Below, in pieces: positions 16,377-25,534 of a DNA stretch of 64,000 nucleotides (within the stretch, counting starts at the first letter, position 1; each line of letters opens with the position of its first letter). Source of the DNA: Acidimicrobiia bacterium. Its GTDB lineage: Bacteria > Actinomycetota > Acidimicrobiia > Spongiisociales > JAHEDJ01. A model generated the notes under the pieces. It made no database searches. It had not been told where the DNA came from and worked only from the letters and a program-made list of their open reading frames with translations. The position numbers were made by a program, and so were the translations under genes. The DNA lies in assembly GCA_035471805.1 (NCBI GenBank), contig DATIPS010000014.1, forward strand, positions 1-64,000. The letters are read 5' to 3'.

Positions 16377-17384
16377 ATGAACATGATCTGGCACGTCTAC
16401 GGTCCACGCGATGCAGGGCCCGGAGAGCGGCAGCAGATGCTGAGCCGGGCGCAGGCGATCTTCGATCAGCTGGGGGTCCAGGCTGCCGACGTCGTTCGTG
16501 TCGACGTTCCCGGGCGCGGGGCTTCTGCCGAGAATGCCGATCGCGAAGGAATCGTGAGAGCTGAAGTCGACCCGGCGCTACCCGCGCTTCAATCCGGTTC
16601 GCTCTTTGGAGGCCGTCAGGGTCTCATGGTCGTGGACGGCCACCAGTTGCTCAAGGGAGAGGCAGACATCATCGCCGAGTTGCTGGCTGCTGCCGACCGT
16701 GAAACGGTGGTGGTCGTCGTTTCCTCCGGAGCACTTCCCTCCACGTTGGCAAAGGCTCTGAAGGCCGGCGAGACGATCAAGATCGAGAAGCTGAGGGAGA
16801 AGGACGCCGCCGCCTGGCTTGCCAACGAGATTCGCGATCGGAAGATGAAGATGCCGACGGAAGCCCGCGAGGCGTTGCTCCAACGGTTTGGCAGCAACGT
16901 TGCCGCGATGGGCCAGGCTCTCGACCAGCTGGCCGGTGGGGCGGCGATCAGCCGCGAAACGATTCTCGTGCGCTTTCAAAATCGTCCCGACGAACCGATG
17001 TGGCACCTCGCCGACGCGATCAGCGCCGGGAAGGTCGGCGAAGCACTTCGCCGCCTTGCCGACTTCCTCACTCACGGACATCCGCTCCAGTTGCTCGGTT
17101 ATCTCGAAGACGATCTCAAGAGGCGATCGCTGGCCTCGGCCGCCGCGACCATCGACGAGTACGCCGAGCAGGTCGGCGGCAGGCCCGGAGACTGGCGGGT
17201 GAAGCGCGATTGGACGAGAAGATCGCGAGTGTCGGATTCCGAGCTGCGGGCGGCCCTGTCCGCTCTGCTGAAGGCTGACGGTCTGCTCAAGTCGGCGCCG
17301 GAGGAAACTCATCGCTTGACGATGGAACGTTTGACGGTGGCCATGTGCCGGCTATACGGTGGCCGACCGGTTCAGGTCGGCTGA
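16377..17384 (+). CDS. holA: DNA polymerase III delta subunit
   Basis: A 335-residue clamp-loader subunit that opens the sliding clamp at the replication fork. The N-terminal region carries the family pattern SGSLFGGRQGLMVVDG, the middle VVVVSSGALPSTLAKAL, and the C-terminal collar domain has DEPMWHLADAISAGKVGEALRRL. Start ATG 16377 lies one base after the SDR stop; MIWHVYG begins the conserved part. The order comEC, holA, rpsT, lepA is widely conserved; here a GGDEF-like gene, an unknown protein, the pterin-binding protein and the SDR have been inserted between comEC and holA. Confidence 0.9.
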   Translation: MNMIWHVYGPRDAGPGERQQMLSRAQAIFDQLGVQAADVVRVDVPGRGASAENADREGIVRAEVDPALPALQSGSLFGGRQGLMVVDGHQLLKGEADIIAELLAAADRETVVVVVSSGALPSTLAKALKAGETIKIEKLREKDAAAWLANEIRDRKMKMPTEAREALLQRFGSNVAAMGQALDQLAGGAAISRETILVRFQNRPDEPMWHLADAISAGKVGEALRRLADFLTHGHPLQLLGYLEDDLKRRSLASAAATIDEYAEQVGGRPGDWRVKRDWTRRSRVSDSELRAALSALLKADGLLKSAPEETHRLTMERLTVAMCRLYGGRPVQVG

Positions 17385-17420
17385 ATCTCTGCGGTTGTGG
17401 CGGGGGTGTGGCCGTCGATC

Positions 17421-17450
17421 TTGCCCCGCCACCTCGTGCACTGCTACGAT
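17421..17450 (+). promoter_or_regulatory. Candidate sigma70-type promoter for rpsT
   Basis: TTGCCC (17421-17426) and TACGAT (17445-17450) are separated by 18 bp and lie about 57 bp upstream of the rpsT start. A GC-rich stretch with dyad symmetry (GCGCGG...GCGCGCC) follows in the leader. Pattern match only. Confidence 0.4.
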
Positions 17451-17506
17451 TCGCTACCCGCGCGGCTTCCGGCGCGCCCTGTTTCCATCAGAGGTTTCGA
17501 TTTCGT

Positions 17507-17776
17507 ATGGCCAATATCAAGTCACAGATAAAGCGCAATCGTCAGAACGAGACGCGCCACTTCCGCAACAAGGGTTTTCGCTCCGAGTTGAAGACCCGTG
17601 TCAAGAACGCTCTGGCTGCTGCCGAAGCCGGTGACGGCGACCGCGCACAGGAACTCTCCCGCCAAGCTCAGAAGCGGATAGACATGGCTGTGACCAAGGG
17701 TGTGCTCCACCGCAACACGGCCGCCAGGCGCAAGGCCAAGCTCGTTCGGGACGTCAACCAATTGCTTGGTTCGTAG
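17507..17776 (+). CDS. rpsT: 30S ribosomal protein S20
   Basis: This 89-residue, strongly basic helical protein binds 16S rRNA in the small subunit. MANIKSQIKRNRQNETRHFRNKG is the classical S20 N terminus, and HRNTAARRKAKL is the conserved C-terminal block. The true start at 17507 is clear by homology although the frame is open further upstream. The gene is monocistronic or at most loosely coupled to lepA, which starts 155 bp later. Confidence 0.97.
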   Translation: MANIKSQIKRNRQNETRHFRNKGFRSELKTRVKNALAAAEAGDGDRAQELSRQAQKRIDMAVTKGVLHRNTAARRKAKLVRDVNQLLGS

Positions 17777-17861
17777 TCAGCATCAGTGCGTTTCGACCGT
17801 TCGGTCACCAGCTCTAGGTTCAAGGTAATAGGTTCACCTGTGACGTACCCGACTTCCGCGA

Positions 17862-17890
17862 ACCCAGAACTCGGAACTCAAAACCCAAGA
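17862..17890. repeat. Degenerate AACTC/AACCC heptamer repeat upstream of lepA
   Basis: ACCCAGAACTCGGAACTCAA and the following AACCCAAGA are imperfect repeats of a GAACTCA/AACCCA-type heptamer. The same word family recurs at 45170-45300 upstream of glyS. It ends about 42 bp before the lepA start. Confidence 0.5.
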
Positions 17891-17931
17891 CCGTCTCTGA
17901 GTGCAGTGACGTCCGGCCTTCGACCGCCGTC

Positions 17932-19734
17932 ATGACCTCTCCCGCCATTCGCAATTTCAGCATCATCGCCCACATCGACCACGGGAAGTCGACTCTGGCG
18001 GATCGCATGTTGGAGCGCGCCGGCGCGGTCTCTGCACGTGAAATGCGGGCCCAGGTGCTCGACACAATGGATCTCGAACGCGAACGCGGCATCACCATCA
18101 AGGCGCAGGCAGTTCGCCTCGAGCACAAGGCGCCCGGCGGGGAGCGATTCGTACTCAACCTGATCGACACGCCGGGTCATGTCGACTTCAGCTATGAGGT
18201 GTCGCGGTCGCTCGCTGCCTGCGAGGGAGCAGTACTGCTGGTCGATGCCGCTCAGGGAGTGGAAGCACAGACGCTCGCCAACGCCTACCTGGCGATCGAA
18301 GCCGGCCTGGAGGTCATTCCGGTCATCAACAAGATCGACCTGCCTGCTGCCGATCCCGAGAGAGTCTCCGAAGAAATCGCCTCGATCCTCGGCGTCGACC
18401 CGGACGAGGTGATTCGTGTCTCCGCCAAGACCGGCCAGGGTATCGATGATCTGCTCAACCGGATCGTACGGGACGTACCTCCCCCTACCACCGACGGGGG
18501 AGACCTGCGCGCCCTCGTGTTCGACTCGTATTACGACTCCTATCGAGGCGTCGTGTGCTACGTCCGCGTGGTGGACGGAACCATGGCCCCCGGCGACTCG
18601 CTGCTCTTCTCGGCGACCGCAGAACGCCACACTGCGTCGGAGGTCGGAGTTCTGACGCCGGTGGCGGTGCCGGTCGCCAGGCTCGGACCCGGTGAGGTCG
18701 GGTATCTCATCACCGGCGTGAAGGAAATCGATCGAATCCGAGTCGGGGACACGATCAGCCATCCCGGTTCGGCCCGGGTCCAGCCGCTTCCGGGCTATGC
18801 AGAGCCCCGACCGATGGTCTACTCGGGCTTGTTTCCTTCGGACGGCGAGGATTTCGAGAGACTGCGCGAAGCCCTCGAGAAACTGCGCCTCAACGATGCC
18901 TCACTCGTGTTCGAGCCGGAGACCTCCCGTGCCCTGGGCTTTGGTTTCCGGTGCGGTTTTCTGGGACTGCTTCACATGGAGATCGTCCGGGAGCGTCTCG
19001 AGCGTGAATACAACCTCGATCTCGTTGCCACTGCCCCGTCGGTCGCCTACCACGTAACCACCACCGACGGTGCCAGCTTCGAGATCCGATCGCCCCAAGA
19101 CCTGCCCGATCGGGGGCGAATCCAGTTTCTCGAAGAGCCCTACGTGCGTGCGATGATCATTGCGCCGTCCGAGTACACCGGAACGATCATGGAGCTCGTT
19201 CAGGCGCGGCGCGGCACCATGGACCACATGCAGTATCTGTCGCCGGAACGGGTTGAGCTGATCTACAACCTTCCTCTTGCCGAGGTCGTATTCGACTTCT
19301 TCGACCAACTGAAGTCCCGGACGCGCGGATACGCTTCGCTCGACTACGAACCGGGCGCATACAAGGCATCAGACCTGGTGAAGGTCGACGTCTTGCTCAA
19401 CGGACAATCGGTGGACGCCTTCTCCGCGATAACTCACCAGGACAAGGCCTATCAATATGGAAAGCAGATGGTCGAACGTTTGCGCCGCCTCATTCCACGT
19501 CAGCTCTTCGACGTCCCGATCCAGGCTGCGATCGGAAGCCGGGTCATTGCCCGTGAGACGGTCAAGGCCCGGAGAAAGGACGTCATCGCCAAGTGCTACG
19601 GCGGTGACGTGAGCCGCAAGAGGAAACTTCTGGAGCGTCAGAAGGAGGGCAAGCGGCGCATGAAGATGGTCGGCTCGGTCGAGGTGCCGCAGGAAGCCTT
19701 CATATCGGCGCTGCGGATCGACTCCGACACGTGA
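17932..19734 (+). CDS. lepA: Elongation factor 4 (back-translocating GTPase)
   Basis: A 600-residue ribosome-binding GTPase. Its G domain has the P-loop AHIDHGKST, switch region [20 protein letters not shown] and NKIDLP. Domains II, III and V follow, and the LepA-specific C-terminal domain (around [26 protein letters not shown]) distinguishes it from EF-G. It acts on stalled or mis-translocated ribosomes. Full length. The TGA stop overlaps the start of hemW. Confidence 0.97.
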   Translation: MTSPAIRNFSIIAHIDHGKSTLADRMLERAGAVSAREMRAQVLDTMDLERERGITIKAQAVRLEHKAPGGERFVLNLIDTPGHVDFSYEVSRSLAACEGAVLLVDAAQGVEAQTLANAYLAIEAGLEVIPVINKIDLPAADPERVSEEIASILGVDPDEVIRVSAKTGQGIDDLLNRIVRDVPPPTTDGGDLRALVFDSYYDSYRGVVCYVRVVDGTMAPGDSLLFSATAERHTASEVGVLTPVAVPVARLGPGEVGYLITGVKEIDRIRVGDTISHPGSARVQPLPGYAEPRPMVYSGLFPSDGEDFERLREALEKLRLNDASLVFEPETSRALGFGFRCGFLGLLHMEIVRERLEREYNLDLVATAPSVAYHVTTTDGASFEIRSPQDLPDRGRIQFLEEPYVRAMIIAPSEYTGTIMELVQARRGTMDHMQYLSPERVELIYNLPLAEVVFDFFDQLKSRTRGYASLDYEPGAYKASDLVKVDVLLNGQSVDAFSAITHQDKAYQYGKQMVERLRRLIPRQLFDVPIQAAIGSRVIARETVKARRKDVIAKCYGGDVSRKRKLLERQKEGKRRMKMVGSVEVPQEAFISALRIDSDT

Positions 19735-20888
19735 TGCAGCCCGACGGCGTCGAGCTCGCCGACTCGGCAGCTGCCTGGTCGGGTGCCTACGTTCATGTTC
19801 CTTTCTGTGCGCGGGTCTGCCCCTATTGCGACTTCAACGTCGTTGCCGGCCGCGACGACCTCCAGCACCGATACGAATCGGCTGTCCTGGCGGAGATAGA
19901 AGGCGAACCTGCCTGGCGGCCTCTCGACTCCGTGGCTTTCGGAGGCGGCACCCCGAGCCGGCTTCCTGGTCGATCGCTTTCTGCCATCGTTCTCGCGATG
20001 CGGCAGCGGTTCGGCCTCGTCGAAGGTGCAGAAGTGAGCCTCGAAGCGAATCCTGAGGACTGGTCGGAGCCCCTGGCGGAGTCGTTGATTGCCGGCGGAT
20101 TCAATCGGGTGTCGTTCGGAGCTCAGTCGTTCGACCCCGGCGTTCTGGCGGACCTCGGCCGGCTTCACGATCCGGCCGACATCGAGAACGGTGTGAACGG
20201 TGCGAGACGGGCCGGATTCAGATCGATCAGTCTCGACCTCATGTTCGGCACTCCGGGAGAGTCGATGGAGTCTTGGCTGGGATCGGTGGAACGAGCCCTC
20301 GCGCTCGAGCCGGATCATCTCTCGCTGTACGCCCTGACGGTGGAGCGGGGTACGGCTCTGAGCAGGGCCATCAGGGACGGCGCTCCTGCTCCGGACGAGG
20401 ACGATCAAGCCGACAAGTACGAAACCGCGCAGGAGTTGCTGGCGGCCGCCGGGTTCATTCGGTACGAGGTGAGCAACTTCGCTCGTCCCGGTCATGCCTG
20501 CCTGTACAACCTGCTCACTTGGGCACAAGGCGAATACCTGGCATTCGGTCCGGGTGCCCACGGACATCGCGCAGCGTCCCGATACAGGAACATTCACAGG
20601 CTGGATGCCTATCTGGACGCGGTCGAAGCCGGGATTCGTCCGGAGCAGGGGAGAGATCACCCCGGCTCCTGGGAGAGGGAACAGGAACGGTTGATGCTCG
20701 GTCTCCGCCGGACCGCCGGCGCCGTGGCCGGGTGTGCCGGCGAAGCTCTTCTGGAGAGTGAGTGGGGTCGCCGCCTTGTCGGCGCCGGAGTTCTGGGTTC
20801 GTTCGGCGGCCGGATCGTCGTTGAGAAACCGTTGCTCGGCAACGACGTCGCAAGAGCGGTCTTAGCACTCGCACCCATCGACTGCTAA
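19734..20888 (+). CDS. hemW: Radical SAM family haem chaperone HemW
   Basis: A 384-residue protein with the HemW-type radical SAM cysteine motif CARVCPYCDF (Cys-x3-Cys-x2-Cys), the SAM-binding FGGGTPS, and the C-terminal HemW domain. HemW inserts haem into target proteins and is often mis-annotated as coproporphyrinogen oxidase HemN. The ATG at 19734 is preferred over GTG 19731; both overlap the lepA stop. Its last codons form the right half of a CIRCE operator for hrcA, which constrains the C terminus. A haem chaperone is relevant in a genome that makes a six-haem cytochrome. Confidence 0.9.
   Translation: MQPDGVELADSAAAWSGAYVHVPFCARVCPYCDFNVVAGRDDLQHRYESAVLAEIEGEPAWRPLDSVAFGGGTPSRLPGRSLSAIVLAMRQRFGLVEGAEVSLEANPEDWSEPLAESLIAGGFNRVSFGAQSFDPGVLADLGRLHDPADIENGVNGARRAGFRSISLDLMFGTPGESMESWLGSVERALALEPDHLSLYALTVERGTALSRAIRDGAPAPDEDDQADKYETAQELLAAAGFIRYEVSNFARPGHACLYNLLTWAQGEYLAFGPGAHGHRAASRYRNIHRLDAYLDAVEAGIRPEQGRDHPGSWEREQERLMLGLRRTAGAVAGCAGEALLESEWGRRLVGAGVLGSFGGRIVVEKPLLGNDVARAVLALAPIDC
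20862..20888 (+). promoter_or_regulatory. CIRCE operator (HrcA binding site) overlapping the hemW stop
   Basis: TTAGCACTC (20862-20870), a 9-bp spacer, then GACTGCTAA (20880-20888) match the CIRCE consensus TTAGCACTC-N9-GAGTGCTAA with one mismatch in the right arm. It ends 9 bp before the hrcA start, so HrcA very likely represses its own gene and the downstream dnaJ. The terminal TAA of the operator is the stop codon of hemW. Confidence 0.88.
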
Positions 20889-20897
20889 CGTGATCTC

Positions 20898-21899
20898 GTG
20901 TTGGACGAGCGAAGATCTGAAGTTCTCAGGGTCCTTGTCGAGGAATACATTTCGTCAGGTGAGCCCGTCAGTTCCCGCGCCATTCTCGAGTGCTCGAAGC
21001 TCGATGTCTCGCCTGCGACGATCCGAAACGACCTGGCCGCGCTGGACCGCGACGGTATGGCAATCCAACCTCATACCAGTGCCGGGCGGGTTCCGACCGG
21101 TCGCGCCTACCGCTATTACGTCGATCATCTGACCCCCCGACGGCTGCGCGCTCCCACCCGCGAGCGGATCAGGGAGTTCTTCTCGTCTGTTCACCAGGAG
21201 TTGGGCCGGCTGCTCAAGTCGACCAGCGAGCTGGTGGCCGATCTCAGCAAGTATCCGGCAATCGTCACCGGTCCCGGCATGGCCGGTGAACACGTGCACA
21301 GCGTCAGCCTCGTACCCCTCGGCGGTCACGCCATTCTCATGGTGCTCGTGAGCGATGCCGGCCGGGTGGGCAAGGAGGTGCTGACCCTGGATGGCCTGGT
21401 TGAGCCGTCGGTTGTCGACGAATCCGAACGCGTACTGGCCGCAATGCTTCACGGCCGCCTTCTGGCCGGGGTTTCGAGCCTGCGTGATGAAATGCCGGGT
21501 GGTCTGGCAGCCGGCATTAGGGAAGTGGTCGAAGCGGGATTGGAGGCGGTTGGCCTATCCGAGAACTCGACTCGCGACGTCTATGTCGGCGGAACCAGCC
21601 AGATGGCCGAACTCTGGGGGGACCTGTCCACGGTTCACCGGGTCCTCGGGATGCTCGAACGGGATGCGCTCGTGATGAGCATCATGGCGTCTGCTCCTCC
21701 CGGAACCGTGATCCAGATCGGCGAGGAGCTTCCGATGAATGAAAAGGTCGACCTTGCGATGGTCTCGACCCCTTACCGGGTTGGGGGAGTTGCGGCGGGA
21801 CGAATCGGTGTACTGGGGCCGATGCGAATGGACTACAGCAGGACCATCTCGATTGTTGAAGAGGTGAGCGACAATCTGGCCGACAGCCTCGGTTCCTGA
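20898..21899 (+). CDS. hrcA: Heat-inducible transcription repressor HrcA
   Basis: A 333-residue repressor of class I heat-shock genes. The N-terminal winged-helix domain ([33 protein letters not shown], then [17 protein letters not shown]) is followed by the HrcA dimerisation and GAF-like domains, ending in [11 protein letters not shown]. It binds CIRCE; one such site lies just upstream. The GTG start at 20898 gives the canonical N terminus. dnaJ starts 2 bp past the stop, the classical hrcA-dnaJ arrangement. No groE or dnaK is in the window. Confidence 0.95.
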   Translation: MLDERRSEVLRVLVEEYISSGEPVSSRAILECSKLDVSPATIRNDLAALDRDGMAIQPHTSAGRVPTGRAYRYYVDHLTPRRLRAPTRERIREFFSSVHQELGRLLKSTSELVADLSKYPAIVTGPGMAGEHVHSVSLVPLGGHAILMVLVSDAGRVGKEVLTLDGLVEPSVVDESERVLAAMLHGRLLAGVSSLRDEMPGGLAAGIREVVEAGLEAVGLSENSTRDVYVGGTSQMAELWGDLSTVHRVLGMLERDALVMSIMASAPPGTVIQIGEELPMNEKVDLAMVSTPYRVGGVAAGRIGVLGPMRMDYSRTISIVEEVSDNLADSLGS

Positions 21900-21901
21900 T
21901 C

Positions 21902-22987
21902 ATGAAAGCCGATTATTACGAGATCCTGGGCGTAGCCCGAGACGCCGGCGCGGATGAGATCAAGAGGGCTTTTCGGAAGCTGGCCCGGGATACGCACCCG
22001 GATGCGAATCCCGATGACCCATCCGCCGAGGCCCGGTTCCGCGAGGTCGCAGAAGCATATGAGGTGTTGTCGGATCCCGAACGACGGCAGCGCTACGATC
22101 GCGGCGACCGGGTCGACATCGGCGACCTCTTCTCGAACCTGGGTGCGTTCGACGATCTGCTCCGCTCGGTATTCGGCGACAGCGGCCTGTTCGGCGGTGT
22201 GAGACGTCAGGATCGTCAGAGGGGCCGCGACGTCCTGGTCCCGGTTGAAGTCGATCTAGCCGAAGCGGCCTTCGGAACCGACTCATCGGTGGCGTTTCAC
22301 GCCGCGGTGACCTGCCAGAACTGTTCGGGAAAGGGTGCAGCTCCCGGTACCACCGCCGACACATGCTCTCAGTGCGGTGGAGCCGGATCAGTCCGCGTTG
22401 CCAGGCGAACCATGTTCGGGTCCATGATGTCGATCGCGCCGTGCGCCCAATGCGGGGGTACAGGTGAGATCATCGTGACCCCGTGCCTCGAGTGCCGCGG
22501 GCGAGGCACGGTGGAGAGCGAACGAACCGCCAACGTTGAGATTCCGCCCGGTGTGTCGGATGGGACGCGTCTTCGAATCTCCGGCCAGGGTGAGGCAGGT
22601 GCGCGCGGCGCGGCCGCTGGTGATCTCTATGTTGAGGTCCGGGTGCGTCCGGACGAACGGTTCCAGCGGGAGGGCATCGATCTTCACCACCCGCTCAAGG
22701 TCGGCCTGGCGCAGGCGGCGCTCGGTTTTGAAGCCGTGGTGCCGTTGCTCGAAGAGGGTGAGACAGATCTGGAGATCCCGCCCGGCACCCAACCGGGCAC
22801 CGTCTTCCGGCTGGCAGGCAAGGGCGTACCGCGCCTGGGGCGGCGCGGGCGCGGGGATCTCCTGGTTCACGTCGATGTCGTCGTGCCCACCGAACTCGAC
22901 GCCGACCAGGAGTCGTCGTTGAGAGCATATGCGGCGGTCGCCGGCGAAGAGGTGTCCAGGGCGAAGCGCAGGCGCAAGGCGCGCTGA
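21902..22987 (+). CDS. dnaJ: Chaperone protein DnaJ
   Basis: A 361-residue type I J-protein that delivers substrates to DnaK and stimulates its ATPase. J domain ([24 protein letters not shown] at about residue 35), a short Gly/Phe region ([13 protein letters not shown]), four zinc-finger CxxCxGxG-type repeats ([32 protein letters not shown]) and the two C-terminal substrate-binding domains are all present. Regulated with hrcA through CIRCE. rsmE follows directly with no gap. Confidence 0.95.
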   Translation: MKADYYEILGVARDAGADEIKRAFRKLARDTHPDANPDDPSAEARFREVAEAYEVLSDPERRQRYDRGDRVDIGDLFSNLGAFDDLLRSVFGDSGLFGGVRRQDRQRGRDVLVPVEVDLAEAAFGTDSSVAFHAAVTCQNCSGKGAAPGTTADTCSQCGGAGSVRVARRTMFGSMMSIAPCAQCGGTGEIIVTPCLECRGRGTVESERTANVEIPPGVSDGTRLRISGQGEAGARGAAAGDLYVEVRVRPDERFQREGIDLHHPLKVGLAQAALGFEAVVPLLEEGETDLEIPPGTQPGTVFRLAGKGVPRLGRRGRGDLLVHVDVVVPTELDADQESSLRAYAAVAGEEVSRAKRRRKAR

Positions 22988-23644
22988 ATGGCTCACGTAC
23001 CTCATCTGCTCCTGCCGGATCCGTGGGGCGAGGATGGGATCGAGCTGAATGCGGCGCAGCGTGACCATCTGGCCAAAGTCTTGCGCCGTTCCCCGGGTGC
23101 AACCGTCTCCTATACAGACGGCGCCGGTCGTCGAGGAGAAGGCACCTGGGAGGGAGATGTTGTTGCGCGGGGCATCGAGGAGATCGCGGCGCGTCCCTCT
23201 CCCGTGCTCTGTCTGGCCGTTGCGCCGCCGCGTTCTCGGGATCGTGCGCGGTTCATCGTCGAGAAACTCGCCGAACTGGGAGTCGATGAGTTGTGCTGGC
23301 TGAAGGCGCGGTTCGGGCAGGACGACCCACCAAGTGCCGAGAAGGCCAGAGCCTGGTCCATCGCCGCCCTCGAGCAGTCGCGCGGGTCGTGGTTGATGGA
23401 CGTGTCGGGACCCGTTTCGCTCGATCAATTGACCGGGGTGCTGGTAGTGACCGATCTCACTGGAAGTGACGCCGTGCCACTTGGAGCATCCCGCTACACG
23501 GTACTGGTTGGACCCGAGGGTGGTTTCCACGAAAGTGAGATTCCCGAGCATGCGGCCAGGCTCCAGCTATCTGATCGGGTGCTGCGAACCGAGACTGCTG
23601 CCATCGTGAGTGCAGCACTGATCCTAAAGGGACTAGACCGTTGA
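22988..23644 (+). CDS. rsmE: 16S rRNA (uracil(1498)-N(3))-methyltransferase
   Basis: A 218-residue SPOUT-class RNA methyltransferase that methylates U1498 of 16S rRNA. An N-terminal PUA-like domain precedes the knotted domain with VGPEGGFHESEI and the final L-R-x-E-T-A motif (VLRTETAAIVSAAL). It is somewhat shorter than the usual length of about 240. The start codon directly abuts the dnaJ stop, as is common for dnaJ-rsmE pairs. Confidence 0.92.
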   Translation: MAHVPHLLLPDPWGEDGIELNAAQRDHLAKVLRRSPGATVSYTDGAGRRGEGTWEGDVVARGIEEIAARPSPVLCLAVAPPRSRDRARFIVEKLAELGVDELCWLKARFGQDDPPSAEKARAWSIAALEQSRGSWLMDVSGPVSLDQLTGVLVVTDLTGSDAVPLGASRYTVLVGPEGGFHESEIPEHAARLQLSDRVLRTETAAIVSAALILKGLDR

Positions 23645-23725
23645 GGACGGCGATTCTCACCCTTAGTGACCCTTTCCGCGCAGTGCCTTGTCTGGTAGAG
23701 TTCCTTGTGGGAGGAGGGTCCGTTA

Positions 23726-24205
23726 ATGAGCGAAACGCCGTACAACGAAGCTGTCGGTCGGCGCTTGCGGTCGATCCGCAAGCAAAAGGGACTGTCTCTG
23801 CAAGACGTGGAGGCCAACTCGGAGCTTGAGTTCAAGGCGTCCGTACTCGGAGCGTACGAACGTGGCGAGCGGAGTCTGTCGCTGCCCAGGATGCAACGCC
23901 TGGCATCGTTCTACGGGGTACCGGTGGATCAGTTGCTGCCTCGTGATGATCTCTCGGCGCAAGCATCCAATCACGGTATCCCGACCGGCGGGGTGAGTAT
24001 CGACCTGAACCGGCTCGAGCGCGACGAAACCACCGATGTGGTGGAACGGTTCATGCGGGCCATTCAAATCATGCGACAAGACTTCAACGGTCGCGTGCTG
24101 ACGATTCGGTCGAGCGACCTGCGGCTCCTGGCCGGTCTACTCCATCAATCGGAAGAGTCTGTTGTGGACGTCCTGACGACGCTTGGGGTCGAAGGGACCG
24201 CCTAA
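23726..24205 (+). CDS. bldD: BldD-like transcriptional regulator with c-di-GMP-binding signature
   Basis: A 159-residue DNA-binding protein. The N-terminal HTH_3 domain (about residues 7-70: LRSIRKQKGLSLQDVE, GAYERGERSLSLPRMQRLA, FYGVPVDQLLP) matches actinobacterial BldD. The C-terminal domain holds R117-x-D119-x8-R128-x2-D131, the RxD-x8-RxxD motif by which BldD binds c-di-GMP oligomers. In Streptomyces BldD with c-di-GMP represses developmental genes; the regulon here is unknown. ATG 23726 is set by GGAGGAGG at 23710-23717. It stands alone after rsmE, probably with its own promoter in the 80-bp gap. Confidence 0.88.
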   Translation: MSETPYNEAVGRRLRSIRKQKGLSLQDVEANSELEFKASVLGAYERGERSLSLPRMQRLASFYGVPVDQLLPRDDLSAQASNHGIPTGGVSIDLNRLERDETTDVVERFMRAIQIMRQDFNGRVLTIRSSDLRLLAGLLHQSEESVVDVLTTLGVEGTA

Positions 24206-24265
24206 CTTGCGGCGCAGTGGCCGTCACTTCTGCGCTTCTCTCTCTCCGCTTCGTATGGAGCGATG

Positions 24266-24598
24266 ATGCGCGATTGTGTCTTCTGCAAGATCGTCGCCGG
24301 CGAGATCCCCTCGTCAAAGGTTGCCGAGACAGATCGGATCTATGCGTTTCGCGACATCGAACCTCACGCTCCGACGCACGTCCTGCTGGTTCCCAAGGAA
24401 CACGTCCTCGACTCGGTAGCGGACCTGGGCGCAGACGACGCGGACTGGCTGGCTGAACTCATGGTCCTGGCTGCAGAGGTCGCCCGGGAAGAGGGTCTCG
24501 AGGATGGATGGCGAATAGTCACCAACGTCGGGCCGGCTGCCGGACAGACTGTGTTTCACGTCCACTTCCATCTCATGGGTGGTTGGTCCGACCGATAA
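24266..24598 (+). CDS. HIT family (HINT-type) nucleotide-binding protein
   Basis: A 110-residue histidine-triad hydrolase of the HINT branch: CVFCKIVAGEIPSSKV at the N terminus and the catalytic triad HVHFHLMGG near the C terminus. These enzymes hydrolyse nucleoside phosphoramidates and aminoacyl-AMP. ATG 24266 is preferred over ATG 24263 because GGAG at 24257-24260 fits better. The downstream 100 bp contain no gene; the liv operon starts there. Confidence 0.92.
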   Translation: MRDCVFCKIVAGEIPSSKVAETDRIYAFRDIEPHAPTHVLLVPKEHVLDSVADLGADDADWLAELMVLAAEVAREEGLEDGWRIVTNVGPAAGQTVFHVHFHLMGGWSDR

Positions 24599-24700
24599 CC
24601 GCCGTCGACCGTCCGACGCTGCACTCGAACCTTTCCTCCGCTTCAGACGACGCGGTAGCACCCCTGTTGATAGGGTTCCTCTAGAGCTCGGAGATCAACC

Positions 24701-25534
24701 ATGTCGCGGGCATATAGATTCAACCTGAACGGCAGCAAGCTCGAACCGGGCTCATTGCAGCTCGAAGCACAGGGCGTCTCTCTCTCGTTCGGCGGTGTCC
24801 AGGCGCTGCGCGACGTGGATCTGAATGTGCGGCAGGGGTCCATACACGCGGTCATCGGGCCCAACGGTGCCGGCAAGACGAGCCTTCTCAATTGCATCAG
24901 TGGCTTGTACAGGCCGCAAGAGGGTGAGATCCGGTTGCACGACGGTGTCGAGCTTCGGAACCTGATCTCCGTCCGACCGAGCACCATCGCCGGATGGGGG
25001 GTAGCCAGGACCTTCCAGAACATCGAGTTGTTCCGGCATATGACCGTCCTTGAGAATCTAATGCTGGGTCGGCATGTTCACATGAAGAACCGCCTGCTGC
25101 CCGCGCTCTGGTACTACGGGTCGGCCCGCCGCCAGGAGATTGCCCATCGTGAGGTCGTCGAAGAGGTGATTGACCTCATGGAGATTCAGGCTTTCCGTAA
25201 ACAGCCGGTCGGCGCGCTTGCCTACGGGATCCAGAAACGAGTCGAGATGGGCCGTGCGCTTTGCATGCAACCCTCGCTGCTTCTGCTCGATGAGCCCATG
25301 GCGGGAATGAATGCTGAGGAGAAAGAGGATATGGCCCGGTTCGTCCTCGACGTGAACCAATTGGCCGGAGTGACGGTGGTGCTGATCGAGCATGACATGG
25401 GAGTGGTGATGGACGTGTCGGACATGGTCAGTGTTCTCGACTTCGGGGAGCTGGTCACTTCGGGCAGCCCGGAGGTTGTGTCGGCGGACCGGCGCGTGAT
25501 CGAAGCGTACTTGGGCGAGGAGCACACGGTTTGA
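24701..25534 (+). CDS. livG: Branched-chain amino acid-type ABC transporter ATP-binding protein
   Basis: A 277-residue cytoplasmic ATPase subunit of the LivG type: Walker A GPNGAGKTS, the LivG-specific ARTFQNIELF Q-loop region, signature LAYGIQKRVEMGRAL, Walker B LLLLDEPMAGMN and switch His (IEHDM). It pairs with livF to power the livHM permease. First gene of a seven-gene block; its stop overlaps the TTG start of the acyl-CoA synthetase gene (TTGA), an unusual tight coupling of a transporter to a ligase. Confidence 0.92.
   Translation: MSRAYRFNLNGSKLEPGSLQLEAQGVSLSFGGVQALRDVDLNVRQGSIHAVIGPNGAGKTSLLNCISGLYRPQEGEIRLHDGVELRNLISVRPSTIAGWGVARTFQNIELFRHMTVLENLMLGRHVHMKNRLLPALWYYGSARRQEIAHREVVEEVIDLMEIQAFRKQPVGALAYGIQKRVEMGRALCMQPSLLLLDEPMAGMNAEEKEDMARFVLDVNQLAGVTVVLIEHDMGVVMDVSDMVSVLDFGELVTSGSPEVVSADRRVIEAYLGEEHTV

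Noticed and set aside
19734-20888. Oxygen-independent coproporphyrinogen III oxidase (HemN)
   Set aside because: Length, motif CARVCPYCDF and the position between lepA and hrcA fit HemW.
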